The notes: generated by a model from the letters alone, not told the origin. A DNA stretch of 64,000 bases from Streptomyces sp. NBC_00523 (GCF_036346615.1 NZ_CP107836.1:6076001-6140000); one strand, 5' to 3'. Positions 7,584 through 15,737 are shown, counted from the first letter of the stretch. Made by a program: numbers and translations.

Positions 7584-7940
7584 TCATTCCAGCTCTCCTG
7601 GCGTCGCGGGCCCCATTTCCTCGGCCCAGCGCCGACTCCAGGCGCCCAGCGGGCTCAGCGCCTCGACAAGATCACGGCCGAGCGGGGTGAGGCGGTAGCC
7701 GTCGCCGTCCAGGACGAGCAGGCGGGCGGCGGACAGCTCCTCGATCCGGGTGCTGAGCACGCTGGAGGACATACGCTCGCACCGGCGCTGCAACTCCCGG
7801 AATCCGGCCGGGGCTTGGCTCAGTTCCCACAGGATCCGCATCGTCCACCGCCGTCCGAGAAGGTCAAGTGCGGCCATCACCGGGCGTCCCGATGCGGACC
7901 CCCGTACCGGCTGACCCGGACGTGGCACTCCGGCTTCCAT
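7584..7940 (-). CDS. HxlR-family winged-helix regulator
   Basis: 118 residues from ATG 7940 behind AAGGAG. The core reads DLLGRRWTMRILWELSQAPAGFRELQRRCERMSSSVLSTRIEEL, then LVLDGDGYRLTPLGRDL, the HxlR/DUF24 winged helix-turn-helix. These regulators often sense electrophiles or oxidants through a Cys; here one Cys lies in RRCERMS. It is divergent from a CMD-family gene, and two inverted repeats lie between them, so control of itself and the CMD-DUF1330 pair is likely. Confidence 0.88.
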   Translation of the reverse strand: MEAGVPRPGQPVRGSASGRPVMAALDLLGRRWTMRILWELSQAPAGFRELQRRCERMSSSVLSTRIEELSAARLLVLDGDGYRLTPLGRDLVEALSPLGAWSRRWAEEMGPATPGELE

Positions 7941-7953
7941 GCTCACTCCTTGC

Positions 7954-7994
7954 GCTTCGGTTCTCGAAGCATATAGTGGTTCGAAAATCGAAGC
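7954..7994. promoter_or_regulatory. Two palindromes between hxlR-like and CMD genes
   Basis: GCTTCGGTTCTCGAAGC (7954-7970) is a perfect 6-5-6 inverted repeat. TTCGAAAATCGAAGC (7980-7994) is a second copy of the TTCG-N5-CGAA core. They fill the short divergent promoter, with the AT-rich ATATAGT between them as a possible -10. Likely HxlR-family operators. Confidence 0.65.
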
Positions 7995-8007
7995 ATGAGG
8001 TGCCGAC

Positions 8008-8574
8008 ATGCCCCGCATCGAACCGCTCACCCCGCCCTACACCGCCGATGTCGACCGGGCGCTCCGCCGCTGGATGCCGCCGGGTGTGCCGCACGAGCCG
8101 CTCGCCCTGTTCCGCGTCCTGCACCGCAACCCGGAGCTGGCCTCACGCATGTTCGCCCTCGGCGCCGGGCTGCTGGGCCATGGACTCCTGCCCGCCATGG
8201 ACCGGGAGATTGTCATCGCCCGCGTGACCGCGCGGTCGGCCTGTGCCTACGAATGGGGCGTCCACGCCGCGACCCTGGCGCCGCAGGCCGGACTGGCCCC
8301 CGAACTGCTCCGGGCAACTGCCCAGCCGGATGCGGTGGCCAGCGCCCCATGGTCGCCACGCCACACGGCGCTGCTCCACGCGGTTGACGAACTCAACGAC
8401 ACGGCGCAGCTCACGCAACCCGCCTGGGACGCCTTGCGCGCGTACTACGACGAGACTCACGTACTCGAACTGCTCGTACTGGTCGGCTGGTACCGGACCA
8501 TCAGCCTTCTGGCCAACGCGCTTCTCCTGGAGGAGGAGCCCTGGGGCGCCCGTTTCCCCGAGGCCACCCCGTAA
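8008..8574 (+). CDS. Carboxymuconolactone decarboxylase (CMD/AhpD) family protein
   Basis: 188-residue helical protein of the CMD fold: LALFRVLHRNPELASRMFALGAGLL, then MDREIVIARVTARSACAYEWGVHAATLAP. The usual AhpD-type CxxC is reduced to a single Cys in SACAYEWGVH, so it is not a standard disulfide peroxidase; similar one-Cys forms are common in Streptomyces with no known activity. Good GAGGTG site before ATG. It probably forms an operon with the DUF1330 gene 35 nt downstream and is controlled by the divergent HxlR protein. Confidence 0.85.
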   Translation: MPRIEPLTPPYTADVDRALRRWMPPGVPHEPLALFRVLHRNPELASRMFALGAGLLGHGLLPAMDREIVIARVTARSACAYEWGVHAATLAPQAGLAPELLRATAQPDAVASAPWSPRHTALLHAVDELNDTAQLTQPAWDALRAYYDETHVLELLVLVGWYRTISLLANALLLEEEPWGARFPEATP

Positions 8575-8609
8575 GCCGGACACACTCACCACCACACACA
8601 GGAGATTCC

Positions 8610-8903
8610 ATGCCCAAGGGCTACTGGGTCAGCGTCTACCGCGCCATTGCGGACCCCGAGAAGCTGGCCGCCTACAACAAGCTGGCTCCTCCGGCCGTCA
8701 AAGCCGGGGGCGGCCGCGTCCTCTCCCGCGGCACTCGCGTCGAGGCATACGAGGCGGGAATCGCCGAACGCACCGTCCTGGTCGAGTTCGACACCTTCGA
8801 CCAGGCCGTCGCGGCGCGCGAGAGCCCGGCCTACCAGGAAGCGCTGGCCGCCCTCGCCGACGGCGTCGAGCGCGACTTCCGGATCGTTGAAGGCGTTGAC
8901 TGA
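8610..8903 (+). CDS. DUF1330 family protein
   Basis: 97 residues: PKGYWVSVYRAIADPEKLAAYNKLAPPAVKAGGGRVLSRG, then VLVEFDTFDQAVAARESPAYQEAL. This is the ferredoxin-like dimeric alpha/beta-barrel DUF1330 fold, full length for the family. No enzymatic role is established. It follows the CMD gene with an AGGAGA site and very likely shares its transcript. Confidence 0.88.
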   Translation: MPKGYWVSVYRAIADPEKLAAYNKLAPPAVKAGGGRVLSRGTRVEAYEAGIAERTVLVEFDTFDQAVAARESPAYQEALAALADGVERDFRIVEGVD

Positions 8904-8925
8904 CCGAGAGCCTGCGTGACCGCAG

Positions 8926-9044
8926 CTTCCGGTTCATGCCGGAGGAATTGGCGGTGGGCGCCCAGCACCGCATCCCGTACGTGCACGTGCTGGTCAACAA
9001 CTCGTACCTCGGCCTGATCCGCCAGGCGCAGCGCAACTTCGACA
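8926..9044 (+). pseudogene. 119-bp fragment of gcl
   Basis: The stretch matches gcl 3357-3475 with about seven mismatches and no gaps, in the same orientation. It encodes VGAQHRIPYVHVLVNNSYLG from the ThDP motif. Changes include CAG to CGG, CTG to CCG and GAGCTC to GAATTG. It has no start, no flanking gcl sequence and runs on into unrelated DNA, so it is a gene fragment. The rest of the 8904-9157 gap holds nothing I recognise. Confidence 0.92.
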
Positions 9045-9157
9045 GAGTGCTTGAGCGCCCTAACCAGCCTTCGGGAGAACGGAGTTATCTAGATGCCGGT
9101 CACTCATTGCGAGTAACTGGTGACTACTTGTTCCAACTCTGAAGCAGGAGGCTCGCC

Positions 9158-9737
9158 ATGCCCCACCAACAGCCCCGGAGGAGTCGGCTCGCGTTGGCGG
9201 ATACGCCCAATGGCGTGGCTCTGGCGCGGCTGCACACTGCCGATGTTCTCGTGGGCTGGGGGAGTGGCCTCCGACGCGGTCGAGACGGCAAAGCTCCTGG
9301 CTTCCGAGCTCGCGACCAACGCCGTGCGGCACTCGGAGGACGGTGAGGCGTCGACGTCTCCGCCCTCGTCGTCCGGCGGCGTGCAGACCTTCGAACTGTC
9401 GCTGGAGGTCGTCTCCGGTGCCGTCAGGCTGTCCGTGTGGGACCGCGATCCGAGGCCGCCCGTTCTGAAGGAGGTCGGCGTCGATGCGCTCGGCGGGCGA
9501 GGGATCTTCATCGTGGCGGCGATGAGCAGAGCCTGGGGGTACTACCCGGCTCGTCCCGCGCCGGGAAAAGTGGTGTGGGCCGAGATTGCGTTCGATGCCA
9601 CGGGTCCCCACAAGGACCTCGATGCTTTCGTGTCGCCTCCGGGCCAGCCCCCGGACGGTGACCTGCCGGCATTCGGAAACGTACGAGCCGAGACGAACCT
9701 GGTCGGTCGCGTTCTCGTCGGCATCAACGAGCGGTGA
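9158..9737 (+). pseudogene. ATP-binding anti-sigma-like protein (RsbW-type), frameshifted
   Basis: The family start MPHQQPRRSRLALADTPNG is read from ATG 9158 behind AGGAGG, but the frame is lost at a run of five G (9258-9262). Removing one G restores VGWGVASDAVETAKLLASEL. The rest, read in the other frame to 9737, has the HATPase_c N box ELATNAVRHS, the G1-type WDRDPRPP and GGRGIFIVAAMS. Such small histidine-kinase-like ATPases are very common in Streptomyces and act as anti-sigma factors. Either a true one-base mutation or an assembly error. Confidence 0.8.
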
Positions 9738-9808
9738 CCGCGTCAAACGGCATACACACCAACACCCTGATCACCAGCAGGTGTTCGACCTATCTAGAGG
9801 ACATTCCA

Positions 9809-10516
9809 ATGACGACCCCGATGGCCACGGCCCGCGCCCTGAGGCTTGTCCTGGAGTACGCCGGTCTCGACTTCGAGGTGGAGGAAGGCCCTGTGCCGGG
9901 TGGTTGTCGCCTGCGATTGGCTGCCTCGGTCGCTCACCCCTGGACGCACGGAGACGTGCGGGCCCACCTGCTTGCCGAGGGCATCACCGCAGACGTGGAA
10001 CACCTCGCACCCGCGTCAAGCCCTGGCCATGAGCTGATTCTCACCCTGCCTTCGAAGCCGGAAGTCCGAGCAATCGGACGGCTGTTGGAGACAGGATTTG
10101 CCGAGGCGCAGAACGCGGCATTGCATCTGCATCGCGCGTTCGCCCGCCTCGGCGTCGAGCGGCATGTGGACATCCAGACCGTGGGGAGTCTGTCCCTCAT
10201 TGACATCGGCCTGTTCGATACGGACGCGGCTGCGCTGCTCTACCGGGGTCTCGGCGGTGACGAGTCGGCCTTGTGCGCAATCGATCTCGGGGACTGGCAC
10301 GACCATGAGCGGTTCGCCCAGAAACTGGAGCGAGTGATCTCCGCGACCGGGCCGGTGCTGCTCCTGGAATCGGTGCCCACTTGCGGGCATTGTCGCGGCG
10401 GGCACGGCGGCAATCGCATCCGCTTCGACTACCTGGATGTCGACGACGCGCTGCTTCTGTCAGATGCGTTGTTCCGGGCTGCCGTGGCGGTAGGCCCGGC
10501 GGAGGAGCGACCGTAG
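9809..10516 (+). CDS. Hypothetical protein
   Basis: 235 residues from ATG 9809. Not recognised. The first 90 residues look alpha/beta (ARALRLVLEYAGLDFEVEEG, CRLRLAASVAHPWTHGDVRAHLL), the middle has helical AEAQNAALHLHRAFARLGVE, and the C-terminal part has one Cys-x2-Cys in PTCGHCRGGHGGN that could bind a metal. No signal peptide or membrane segment. It follows the broken ATPase by 71 nt and is convergent with the second cold-shock gene. Confidence 0.65.
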   Translation: MTTPMATARALRLVLEYAGLDFEVEEGPVPGGCRLRLAASVAHPWTHGDVRAHLLAEGITADVEHLAPASSPGHELILTLPSKPEVRAIGRLLETGFAEAQNAALHLHRAFARLGVERHVDIQTVGSLSLIDIGLFDTDAAALLYRGLGGDESALCAIDLGDWHDHERFAQKLERVISATGPVLLLESVPTCGHCRGGHGGNRIRFDYLDVDDALLLSDALFRAAVAVGPAEERP

Positions 10517-10527
10517 TAGCGGTGGCG

Positions 10528-10788
10528 TCAGGCGGGCTTGGGGGTGATGTTCACCGCGCGGTAGTCGTAGCCGTCCTGCTTGAAGCCGGGGGCTTCCCAG
10601 GTGAGGTCGACCTTCTGGCCTGGTGACAGCGTGCGGAAGCCGGGTGCCTGGATGTCGGCGTAGTGGCCGAAGCACCCTCCGGGGGTCTCGGGTGAGTCGA
10701 GGACGCCCCAGCCCTCCTCGTCGTACCACTCGCGCACCGTCGCGGTCACGATCGCCGTCTCCTTGCGGAGCCTTCCGCGACGACCCAT
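10528..10788 (-). CDS. Cold-shock-domain-like protein, copy 2
   Basis: 86 residues, near-identical to the gene at 7277-7537: same length, same MGRR start behind AAGGGA, and the block GWGVLDSPETPGG plus APGFRTLSPGQKVDLTWEAP unchanged. Differences cluster at the N-terminus (GRLRKETAI against EHPRKNTAV) and the end (VNITPKPA against LSITPKHV). The upstream DNA (CGAAGGGAACGGCACATG) is also conserved, so the duplication included the leader. Confidence 0.78.
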   Translation of the reverse strand: MGRRGRLRKETAIVTATVREWYDEEGWGVLDSPETPGGCFGHYADIQAPGFRTLSPGQKVDLTWEAPGFKQDGYDYRAVNITPKPA

Positions 10789-10982
10789 GTGCCGTTCCCT
10801 TCGCTCGTAGCCGCAGGAGCGGCCTCTCGGTGATCATTCCAAACCTCATGGCGCCGCGTGTCCCATTTCCTCTTCAGGCGTTCAGGCTGATGAGCAGCAG
10901 GAATCCGTTTTCCTTGACGAAGGCCATGGCGTAACGTCGCGCTCTTCGCCGCTGGGCGGTGGAGTACCGGCAGGAGACTGTC

Positions 10983-11702
10983 ATGGCTGATCCGCAAAAG
11001 CGGTTGCGGTGGGCGTTGGATGTGCTGGACGAAGTGTTCGTACCGGAGCAGGACTTCGCCCTCGACGGGTGTCTGTACTGCTATGGCGAGGCCGACATTG
11101 CCGCGCTGGCGGGGCCGCCGGAGGCGGTGCCCGACGATCTTGTGACGACCCCGCTGAGCGAAGTGCTCTCGCACTGGGACAAGCCCGAGGAATTGCTGCG
11201 TCGGATGGTGCCCAGGATCGCGCGGCTACTGGTGAGGGGTGAGACGCACCTCGACGCCGGGCTGATCGGGACGCGGTTTGTCGAGGCGAACTGGACGGGG
11301 TGGCCGCCGGCGGAGACGGCCGCGCTGCGGGAGCTGTGGGCGTCCTGGTGGGCGGCGACGCTCGACCGGTACCCGGCCCCGACGGCGGCGTACGACGTCC
11401 TGAACATCGTTACGGTTGTCACGGGTGCTCTGAACCCGTGGCTGGAGGTGTGGGGACACGCCCGCACCCCGAGCGCGACCAGACATCTGGAAGAGCTTGT
11501 CGATCTTTGGTGCTTCGAGGACCAGCTGTCCGAGCTGAAGCTGGGCTTCCATGACGAATACGACGCCACCCCGGAGCTGCTGCCGTGGGTGCTCGGCCAC
11601 GGGCGCACGCGGATCGGACCACGCTACGTCGCGCAGTTGGACGAGCTGGAGCAGTACTCGTCATACCTGCATCCGCCGGGAGATTCGTTCAGCCGACGGT
11701 GA
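10983..11702 (+). CDS. Hypothetical protein
   Basis: 239 residues from ATG 10983, with GGCAGGAGACTGTC before it. A soluble, acidic, helix-rich protein with a Trp-rich middle (ANWTGWPPAETAALRELWAS). An N-terminal DGCLYCYGEADIAAL with two Cys is the most distinctive part. I know of similar uncharacterised actinobacterial proteins but no function. Its 3' end overlaps the convergent ricin-like gene by 14 bp. Confidence 0.72.
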   Translation: MADPQKRLRWALDVLDEVFVPEQDFALDGCLYCYGEADIAALAGPPEAVPDDLVTTPLSEVLSHWDKPEELLRRMVPRIARLLVRGETHLDAGLIGTRFVEANWTGWPPAETAALRELWASWWAATLDRYPAPTAAYDVLNIVTVVTGALNPWLEVWGHARTPSATRHLEELVDLWCFEDQLSELKLGFHDEYDATPELLPWVLGHGRTRIGPRYVAQLDELEQYSSYLHPPGDSFSRR

Positions 11703-12165
11703 AGCGCTGGTTCTGGGCGTTCCGGTCGCAGGCGGTGGTGCGGTAGTAGCCGTTGTCCTGTTGGTAGAGGCAGCGGCCCGTGCCGACGCTCTGGAGCATG
11801 ACGGCGCTGCGGGCGGCGGGCTGGACGGTGCGCCACTTCTGGTACGAGCCGCCGTTGCAGCGCTGGGGGTAGACGTCGCCCTTGTCATTGCTGTCGAGGC
11901 AGCGGCCCCAGTAGTTGTTCTTGAGCGTGGTGATGGTGTTGAGCTTGCCGTTCCACTGCCACAGGAGGCTCCCGCGTCCGGTGGTGCAGCGGTCGCCCTT
12001 GAGGCCGGTTTCGGAGTTCTCGCGCAGGCAGTCACCGTAGCGGTAGTTCGCGAAGCGGCTGGTGGTCGTGGTGGCGGCCGAGGCGGGTGCGGGGGTGAGG
12101 AGAGGGAGGGCGAGGGCGGCTGCGGCGATGAGGGAGGCGAAGGCACTACGGGTCGGGCGGCGCAC
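11689..12165 (-). CDS. Secreted ricin-type beta-trefoil (RICIN-like) protein
   Basis: 158 residues. A Sec signal peptide (RRPTRSAFASLIAAAALALP, ending near PASAA) is followed by a small Cys-rich domain: YRYGDCLREN, NNYWGRCLDSNDKG, CNGGSYQKWRTVQ, GTGRCLYQQDNG and NQRFTV. The Q-x-W and CLD-type spacing is that of ricin B beta-trefoil lectins, with six Cys likely paired. It should bind extracellular carbohydrate but carries no catalytic domain. Confidence 0.82.
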   Translation of the reverse strand: MRRPTRSAFASLIAAAALALPLLTPAPASAATTTTSRFANYRYGDCLRENSETGLKGDRCTTGRGSLLWQWNGKLNTITTLKNNYWGRCLDSNDKGDVYPQRCNGGSYQKWRTVQPAARSAVMLQSVGTGRCLYQQDNGYYRTTACDRNAQNQRFTVG

Positions 12166-12190
12166 TGGGGGGCTCCTTGCGATGGTGTCA

Positions 12191-12297
12191 GAGGTGCCTC
12201 AGCAGGATCCGCGAACTCCCCTCAACTCCACGCCTCCCACGCCTGAAACACGAGGAATTCCCGCTGATGGCTGACGAAGCCTTCCTCTCCCTCGTCG
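12191..12297. repeat. Degenerate intergenic repeat, copy B
   Basis: Counterpart of 7147-7245: GAGGTGCCTCAGCAGGATCC and GCTGACGAAGCCTTCCTC. The gap 12166-12369 otherwise holds only the ricin-gene promoter and the next gene's leader. Confidence 0.35.
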
Positions 12298-12369
12298 GTG
12301 GAGGAGTGGAACGGATCCCGGTTGGGGAGGACCTGAGCACTGTCCGCGGCTTCGCACGGGGGTATCCGC

Positions 12370-12858
12370 ATGGATGCAGACACGGTCACCGCCATTGCGG
12401 CGGTAGTCGTGGCACTCGGCTCTCTCTGGGTCAGCTACACGCAGGCCCGGGACAGCAGGCGGCACGGTCGACAGTCGGTGCGGCCGATGCTTCACATGCA
12501 TCGCGTGAAGGCGTACGAAGGTACGGAAGCGGGGCTCCGCCTTACCAATGCCGGGCTCGGGCCGGCCATCGTGACGGGCTCGGTCGTACGCTTGGACGGG
12601 CAGGTCATCGGGCAGTGGGATTACCACACGCAGCAACGCATCCGGGAGCTGTTGCCGACGAGTCCCAAGGCTCACTCCCTGCGTCCCGGTGCCGTGGTGT
12701 TGGCCGGACAGTCCACCTTCCTCTTCTCTCTGGACGAGTTCAGCGACGACCAGCACGGTTGGTTCTGGGATCTCGTCACTCGCCGACTGGTGATAGAAGT
12801 CCGTTACGAATCCCTGTACGGCGGCGAGAACTTCACGGTGAAGCCGCCGGTCTTCTGA
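12370..12858 (+). CDS. Hypothetical protein with N-terminal membrane anchor
   Basis: 162 residues. One N-terminal transmembrane helix (TAIAAVVVALGSLWVSYT) is followed by a basic stretch (QARDSRRHGRQSVRP) and a beta-rich domain (LRLTNAGLGPAIVTGSVVRL, then FLFSLDEFSD) ending VKPPVF. The layout resembles small anchored proteins of unknown function found next to phage-defence and stress genes, but nothing specific can be assigned. A strong hairpin terminator follows. Confidence 0.72.
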   Translation: MDADTVTAIAAVVVALGSLWVSYTQARDSRRHGRQSVRPMLHMHRVKAYEGTEAGLRLTNAGLGPAIVTGSVVRLDGQVIGQWDYHTQQRIRELLPTSPKAHSLRPGAVVLAGQSTFLFSLDEFSDDQHGWFWDLVTRRLVIEVRYESLYGGENFTVKPPVF

Positions 12859-12917
12859 GGTGACGCACCTCGGCTCACCGCCACGTCGGTTTCCGCCTCA
12901 CCGGCAGCGCGCGAAAA

Positions 12918-12955
12918 GGGCGCGGAGTACGGGACCGTATCCGTACTCCGCGCCC
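12918..12955. terminator. Hairpin terminator between convergent genes
   Basis: GGGCGCGGAGTACGG pairs perfectly with CCGTACTCCGCGCCC around an 8-nt loop (15-bp stem). It lies between the 3' end at 12858 and the katA 3' end at 13152. No other feature is visible in this 293-bp gap. Confidence 0.75.
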
Positions 12956-13151
12956 TCGTTCAGGGGGAACAGGGGCCGCGGCGGAGGCGCGAAGGGGGGC
13001 TGCACGGGCCTTCAGGTCTGGTGACCGGGCCGCCCTCCCGCGTACCACCGCACTGGCATCGCGCCAACGCCGCGGCCTCGTCCTGCCCGCGTCGCGCACA
13101 ACCCCTCATCCGGGTGGACGCGTCGGCGCGGGCAGGGTTCGGGGGGTGAGG

Positions 13152-14609
13152 TCAGTCCTCGCGGAGGGCGCGGACCGCCTCCTCCACGCGCTTGCCGTAC
13201 TCGGGGTCGGCGGCGTGGAAGTGGGCGAGGTTCTTCTCGATGACGTCGTCCCGGGAGACCTGGGACAGGCCGCCCGCGATGTTCGCGATCAGGCGGTCCT
13301 TCTCGTCGGCCGACATCAGGCGGTACAGCTCGCCGGCCTGGAAGAAGTCGTCGTCCTTGGTGTGGAGGGGCGCCTCGTGGGTGCCGGTCCAGCCCTGGAC
13401 GGGGAGCGGGGCGGAGAGCGCCGTGTCCGTCTGGGCGGGGCCCGCGTACGAGTTGGGCTCGTAGTTCTTGTCGTGGCGCGAGCCGTACCGCGTGGCGTGG
13501 AGGCCGTCGCGGCCGTAGTTGTCCGCGGTGGCGGCGCGCGGCGCGTTCACCGGGAGCTGGGTGTGGTTGATGCCCAAGCGGTAGCGCTGCGCGTCCGCGT
13601 AGGCGAACAGGCGGCCCTGGAGCATCTTGTCCGGGGACGGGCCGATGCCGGGCACGAAGTTGTTCGGCGAGAAAGCGGCCTGCTCGACCTCGGCGAAGAC
13701 GTTGTCCGGGTTGCGGTCCAGCACCAGCCGGCCCACCCGCTGGAGCGGGTAGTCCGCGTGCGGCCACACCTTGGTGACGTCGAAGGGGTTGAAGCGGTAG
13801 TCCGCGGCCTCGGCGGCCGGCATGAGCTGCACGTACAGCGTCCAGGACGGGTTCATGCCGCGCTCGATGGCCTGGAGCAGGTCCGTCTGGTGCGAGTTGC
13901 CGTCCTTGCCGACGAGCTCGGCGGCCTGGTCGGCGGAGAGGGAGCGCACACCCTGGTTGGTCTTGAAGTGGTACTTCACGAAGTACGCGTCGCCCGCGGC
14001 GTTGGTCCACTGGTAGGTGTGCGAGCCGAAACCGTTCATGTGACGGTACGAGGCGGGGATGCCCCGGTCGCCCATCAGCCAGGTCACCTGGTGCGTGGCC
14101 TCGGGGGAGTTGCCCCAGAAGTCCCAGACGTTGTCCGGCTCCTGACGGCCCGTGAACGGATCGCGCTTCTGCGAGTGGATGAAGTCGGGGAACTTGATCG
14201 GGTCCTTGATGAAGAACACCGGGGTGTTGTTGCCGACGAGGTCGTAATTGCCGTCGTTCGTATAGAACTTGAGCGCGAAACCGCGCGGGTCGCGCACCGC
14301 GTCCGCGCCGCCCAGCGAGTCGGCGACGGTGGAGAAGCGGAGGAACGTCTCGGTGCGGCGGCCCACCTCGGAGAGGAAGTCGGCGCGGGTGAAGGCGGTG
14401 ACATCGTCGGTCACCTCGAAGTAGCCGTACGCGCCGGAGCCCCGGGCGTGCACCACGCGCTCCGGGATGCGCTCCCGGTTGAAGCGGGCGAGCTTCTCCA
14501 GGAGGTGGCCGTCCTGGAGGAGGATCGGGCCTCCGGCACCCGCGGTGGCGGAGTTCTGGTTGTCGGCGACCGGGGCGCCGGACTCGGTCGTAAGCACACG
14601 CTGCGTCAT
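13152..14609 (-). CDS. katA: Monofunctional heme catalase
   Basis: 485-residue small-subunit catalase that removes H2O2. The distal His is in RVVHARGSGAYG, the Asn in VGNNTPVFFIKD, and the proximal heme Tyr in RLFAYADAQRYRLG. Full length and apparently intact. It follows hyi-glxR on the same strand but has a 228-bp gap with its own promoter-like motif at 14688-14728, shared with uraD. Uricase makes H2O2, so co-control of catalase with purine breakdown makes physiological sense. Confidence 0.95.
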   Translation of the reverse strand: MTQRVLTTESGAPVADNQNSATAGAGGPILLQDGHLLEKLARFNRERIPERVVHARGSGAYGYFEVTDDVTAFTRADFLSEVGRRTETFLRFSTVADSLGGADAVRDPRGFALKFYTNDGNYDLVGNNTPVFFIKDPIKFPDFIHSQKRDPFTGRQEPDNVWDFWGNSPEATHQVTWLMGDRGIPASYRHMNGFGSHTYQWTNAAGDAYFVKYHFKTNQGVRSLSADQAAELVGKDGNSHQTDLLQAIERGMNPSWTLYVQLMPAAEAADYRFNPFDVTKVWPHADYPLQRVGRLVLDRNPDNVFAEVEQAAFSPNNFVPGIGPSPDKMLQGRLFAYADAQRYRLGINHTQLPVNAPRAATADNYGRDGLHATRYGSRHDKNYEPNSYAGPAQTDTALSAPLPVQGWTGTHEAPLHTKDDDFFQAGELYRLMSADEKDRLIANIAGGLSQVSRDDVIEKNLAHFHAADPEYGKRVEEAVRALRED

Positions 14610-14687
14610 GGTGTCGGGGCGACCTTCCGTACGGGGAGCTGCTGAACTGCGACGGCCAGGGGGCAGATTCCTGGGGGCGTGTCCGGA

Positions 14688-14728
14688 GCGTAAAGAGACC
14701 CCGGTTGCGGCGTCAACAGTTTGTTGAA
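14688..14728 (-). promoter_or_regulatory. katA promoter with TTCAAC-N5-GTTGA(A/C) operator
   Basis: On the minus strand: TTCAACAAACTGTTGAC (14728-14712) whose end forms a -35 TTGACG, then 17 bp and TTACGC (14693-14688) as a weak -10. The block GAATTTCAACAAACTGTTGACG is nearly identical upstream of uraD (26254-26276), pointing to a shared regulator. Confidence 0.6.
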
Positions 14729-14837
14729 ATTCGTGGTGGGAGGGTGTTCCGGACGGTGCCGGCGCCTGGGCGCGACAGGACAGGTGTCAGCGACGGCACC
14801 GTCCGGAAGTCTGGGGAGGTAGGGCGAGCGGGCGGGG

Positions 14838-15737
14838 TCAGTCCTGGACGGGCCGGCCCGACAGGCGTTCGACCGAGCGCAGCAGCGCCGAGTGGTCCAG
14901 GCCGCCGTCACCCTGCGCGCGCAGCGAGGCGACGAGCTGGGCGACCACACCGCCGACCGGCAGCGCGGCACCGACGTTGCGGGCGGCGTCCGTGACGATG
15001 CCCATGTCCTTGTGGTGCAGGTCGATCCGGAAGCCGGGCGCGAAGTCCCGGTTCAGGAAGTTGTCCTTCTTGCGGGTCAGCACGGTCGAACCGGCCAGGC
15101 CGCCGTTCAGCACGTCCAGCGCGGCCGCCAGGTCCACGCCGGACTTCTCCAGGAAGACCACGGCCTCGGCGCACGCCTGGATGTTCACCGCGACGATCAG
15201 CTGATTCGCGGCCTTCACCGTCTGGCCGGAGCCGTGCGGGCCGCAGAGCACGATGGTCTTGCCGAGCGCTTCGAGCAGCGGCTTCGCGGTGTCGAAGTCG
15301 GCCTGCTCGCCGCCCACCATGATGGAGAGGACGGCCTCGATCGCGCCGGCCTCGCCGCCGGAGACGGGGGCGTCCAGGACCCGGATGCCCTTCTCGGCGG
15401 CGTTCTTCGCGAGGTCCACGGAGGTCTGCGGGGTGATCGAGGACATGTCGATCAGCAGCGCCCCGCGCTTCGCGTTCTCCAGGATGCCGTCGGGGCCGTA
15501 CGCGATGGCCTCGACCTGCGGGGACGCGGGCACCATCGTGATGACCACGTCCGCGTCCTCGACCGCCTCGGCGATCGAGGAAGCCCCGGTGCCGCCGGCC
15601 GCGGCCAGGCGGTCGACCTTGTCCTGCTCCAGGGTGTAACCGGTGACGTCGTAACCGGCCTTGATCAGGTTCTCCGACATGGGCGAACCCATGATGCCGA
15701 GACCGATCCACGCAACCTTGGGGAGGTTGTTGCTCAT
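14838..15737 (-). CDS. glxR: Tartronate-semialdehyde reductase (2-hydroxy-3-oxopropionate reductase)
   Basis: 299 residues, beta-hydroxyacid dehydrogenase family. The NAD(P)-binding motif is VAWIGLGIMGSPMSENL, the substrate motif DAPVSGGEAGA, and the catalytic Lys lies in GQTVKAANQLIV. It reduces tartronate semialdehyde, made by Gcl, to D-glycerate. It follows hyi by 40 nt, so the two form one operon. Confidence 0.95.
   Translation of the reverse strand: MSNNLPKVAWIGLGIMGSPMSENLIKAGYDVTGYTLEQDKVDRLAAAGGTGASSIAEAVEDADVVITMVPASPQVEAIAYGPDGILENAKRGALLIDMSSITPQTSVDLAKNAAEKGIRVLDAPVSGGEAGAIEAVLSIMVGGEQADFDTAKPLLEALGKTIVLCGPHGSGQTVKAANQLIVAVNIQACAEAVVFLEKSGVDLAAALDVLNGGLAGSTVLTRKKDNFLNRDFAPGFRIDLHHKDMGIVTDAARNVGAALPVGGVVAQLVASLRAQGDGGLDHSALLRSVERLSGRPVQD

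Noticed and set aside
8936..9142. 68-residue reading frame starting MPEELAVGAQHR
   Set aside because: It is the gcl fragment read through into unrelated DNA, no ribosome-binding site; treated as a pseudogene.
9120..9737. 205-residue start at 9120 for the ATP-binding protein
   Set aside because: The N-terminal 47 residues (SPCPTNSPGGVG...) are the wrong frame of the real start at 9158; the family sequence appears only after correcting the G run.
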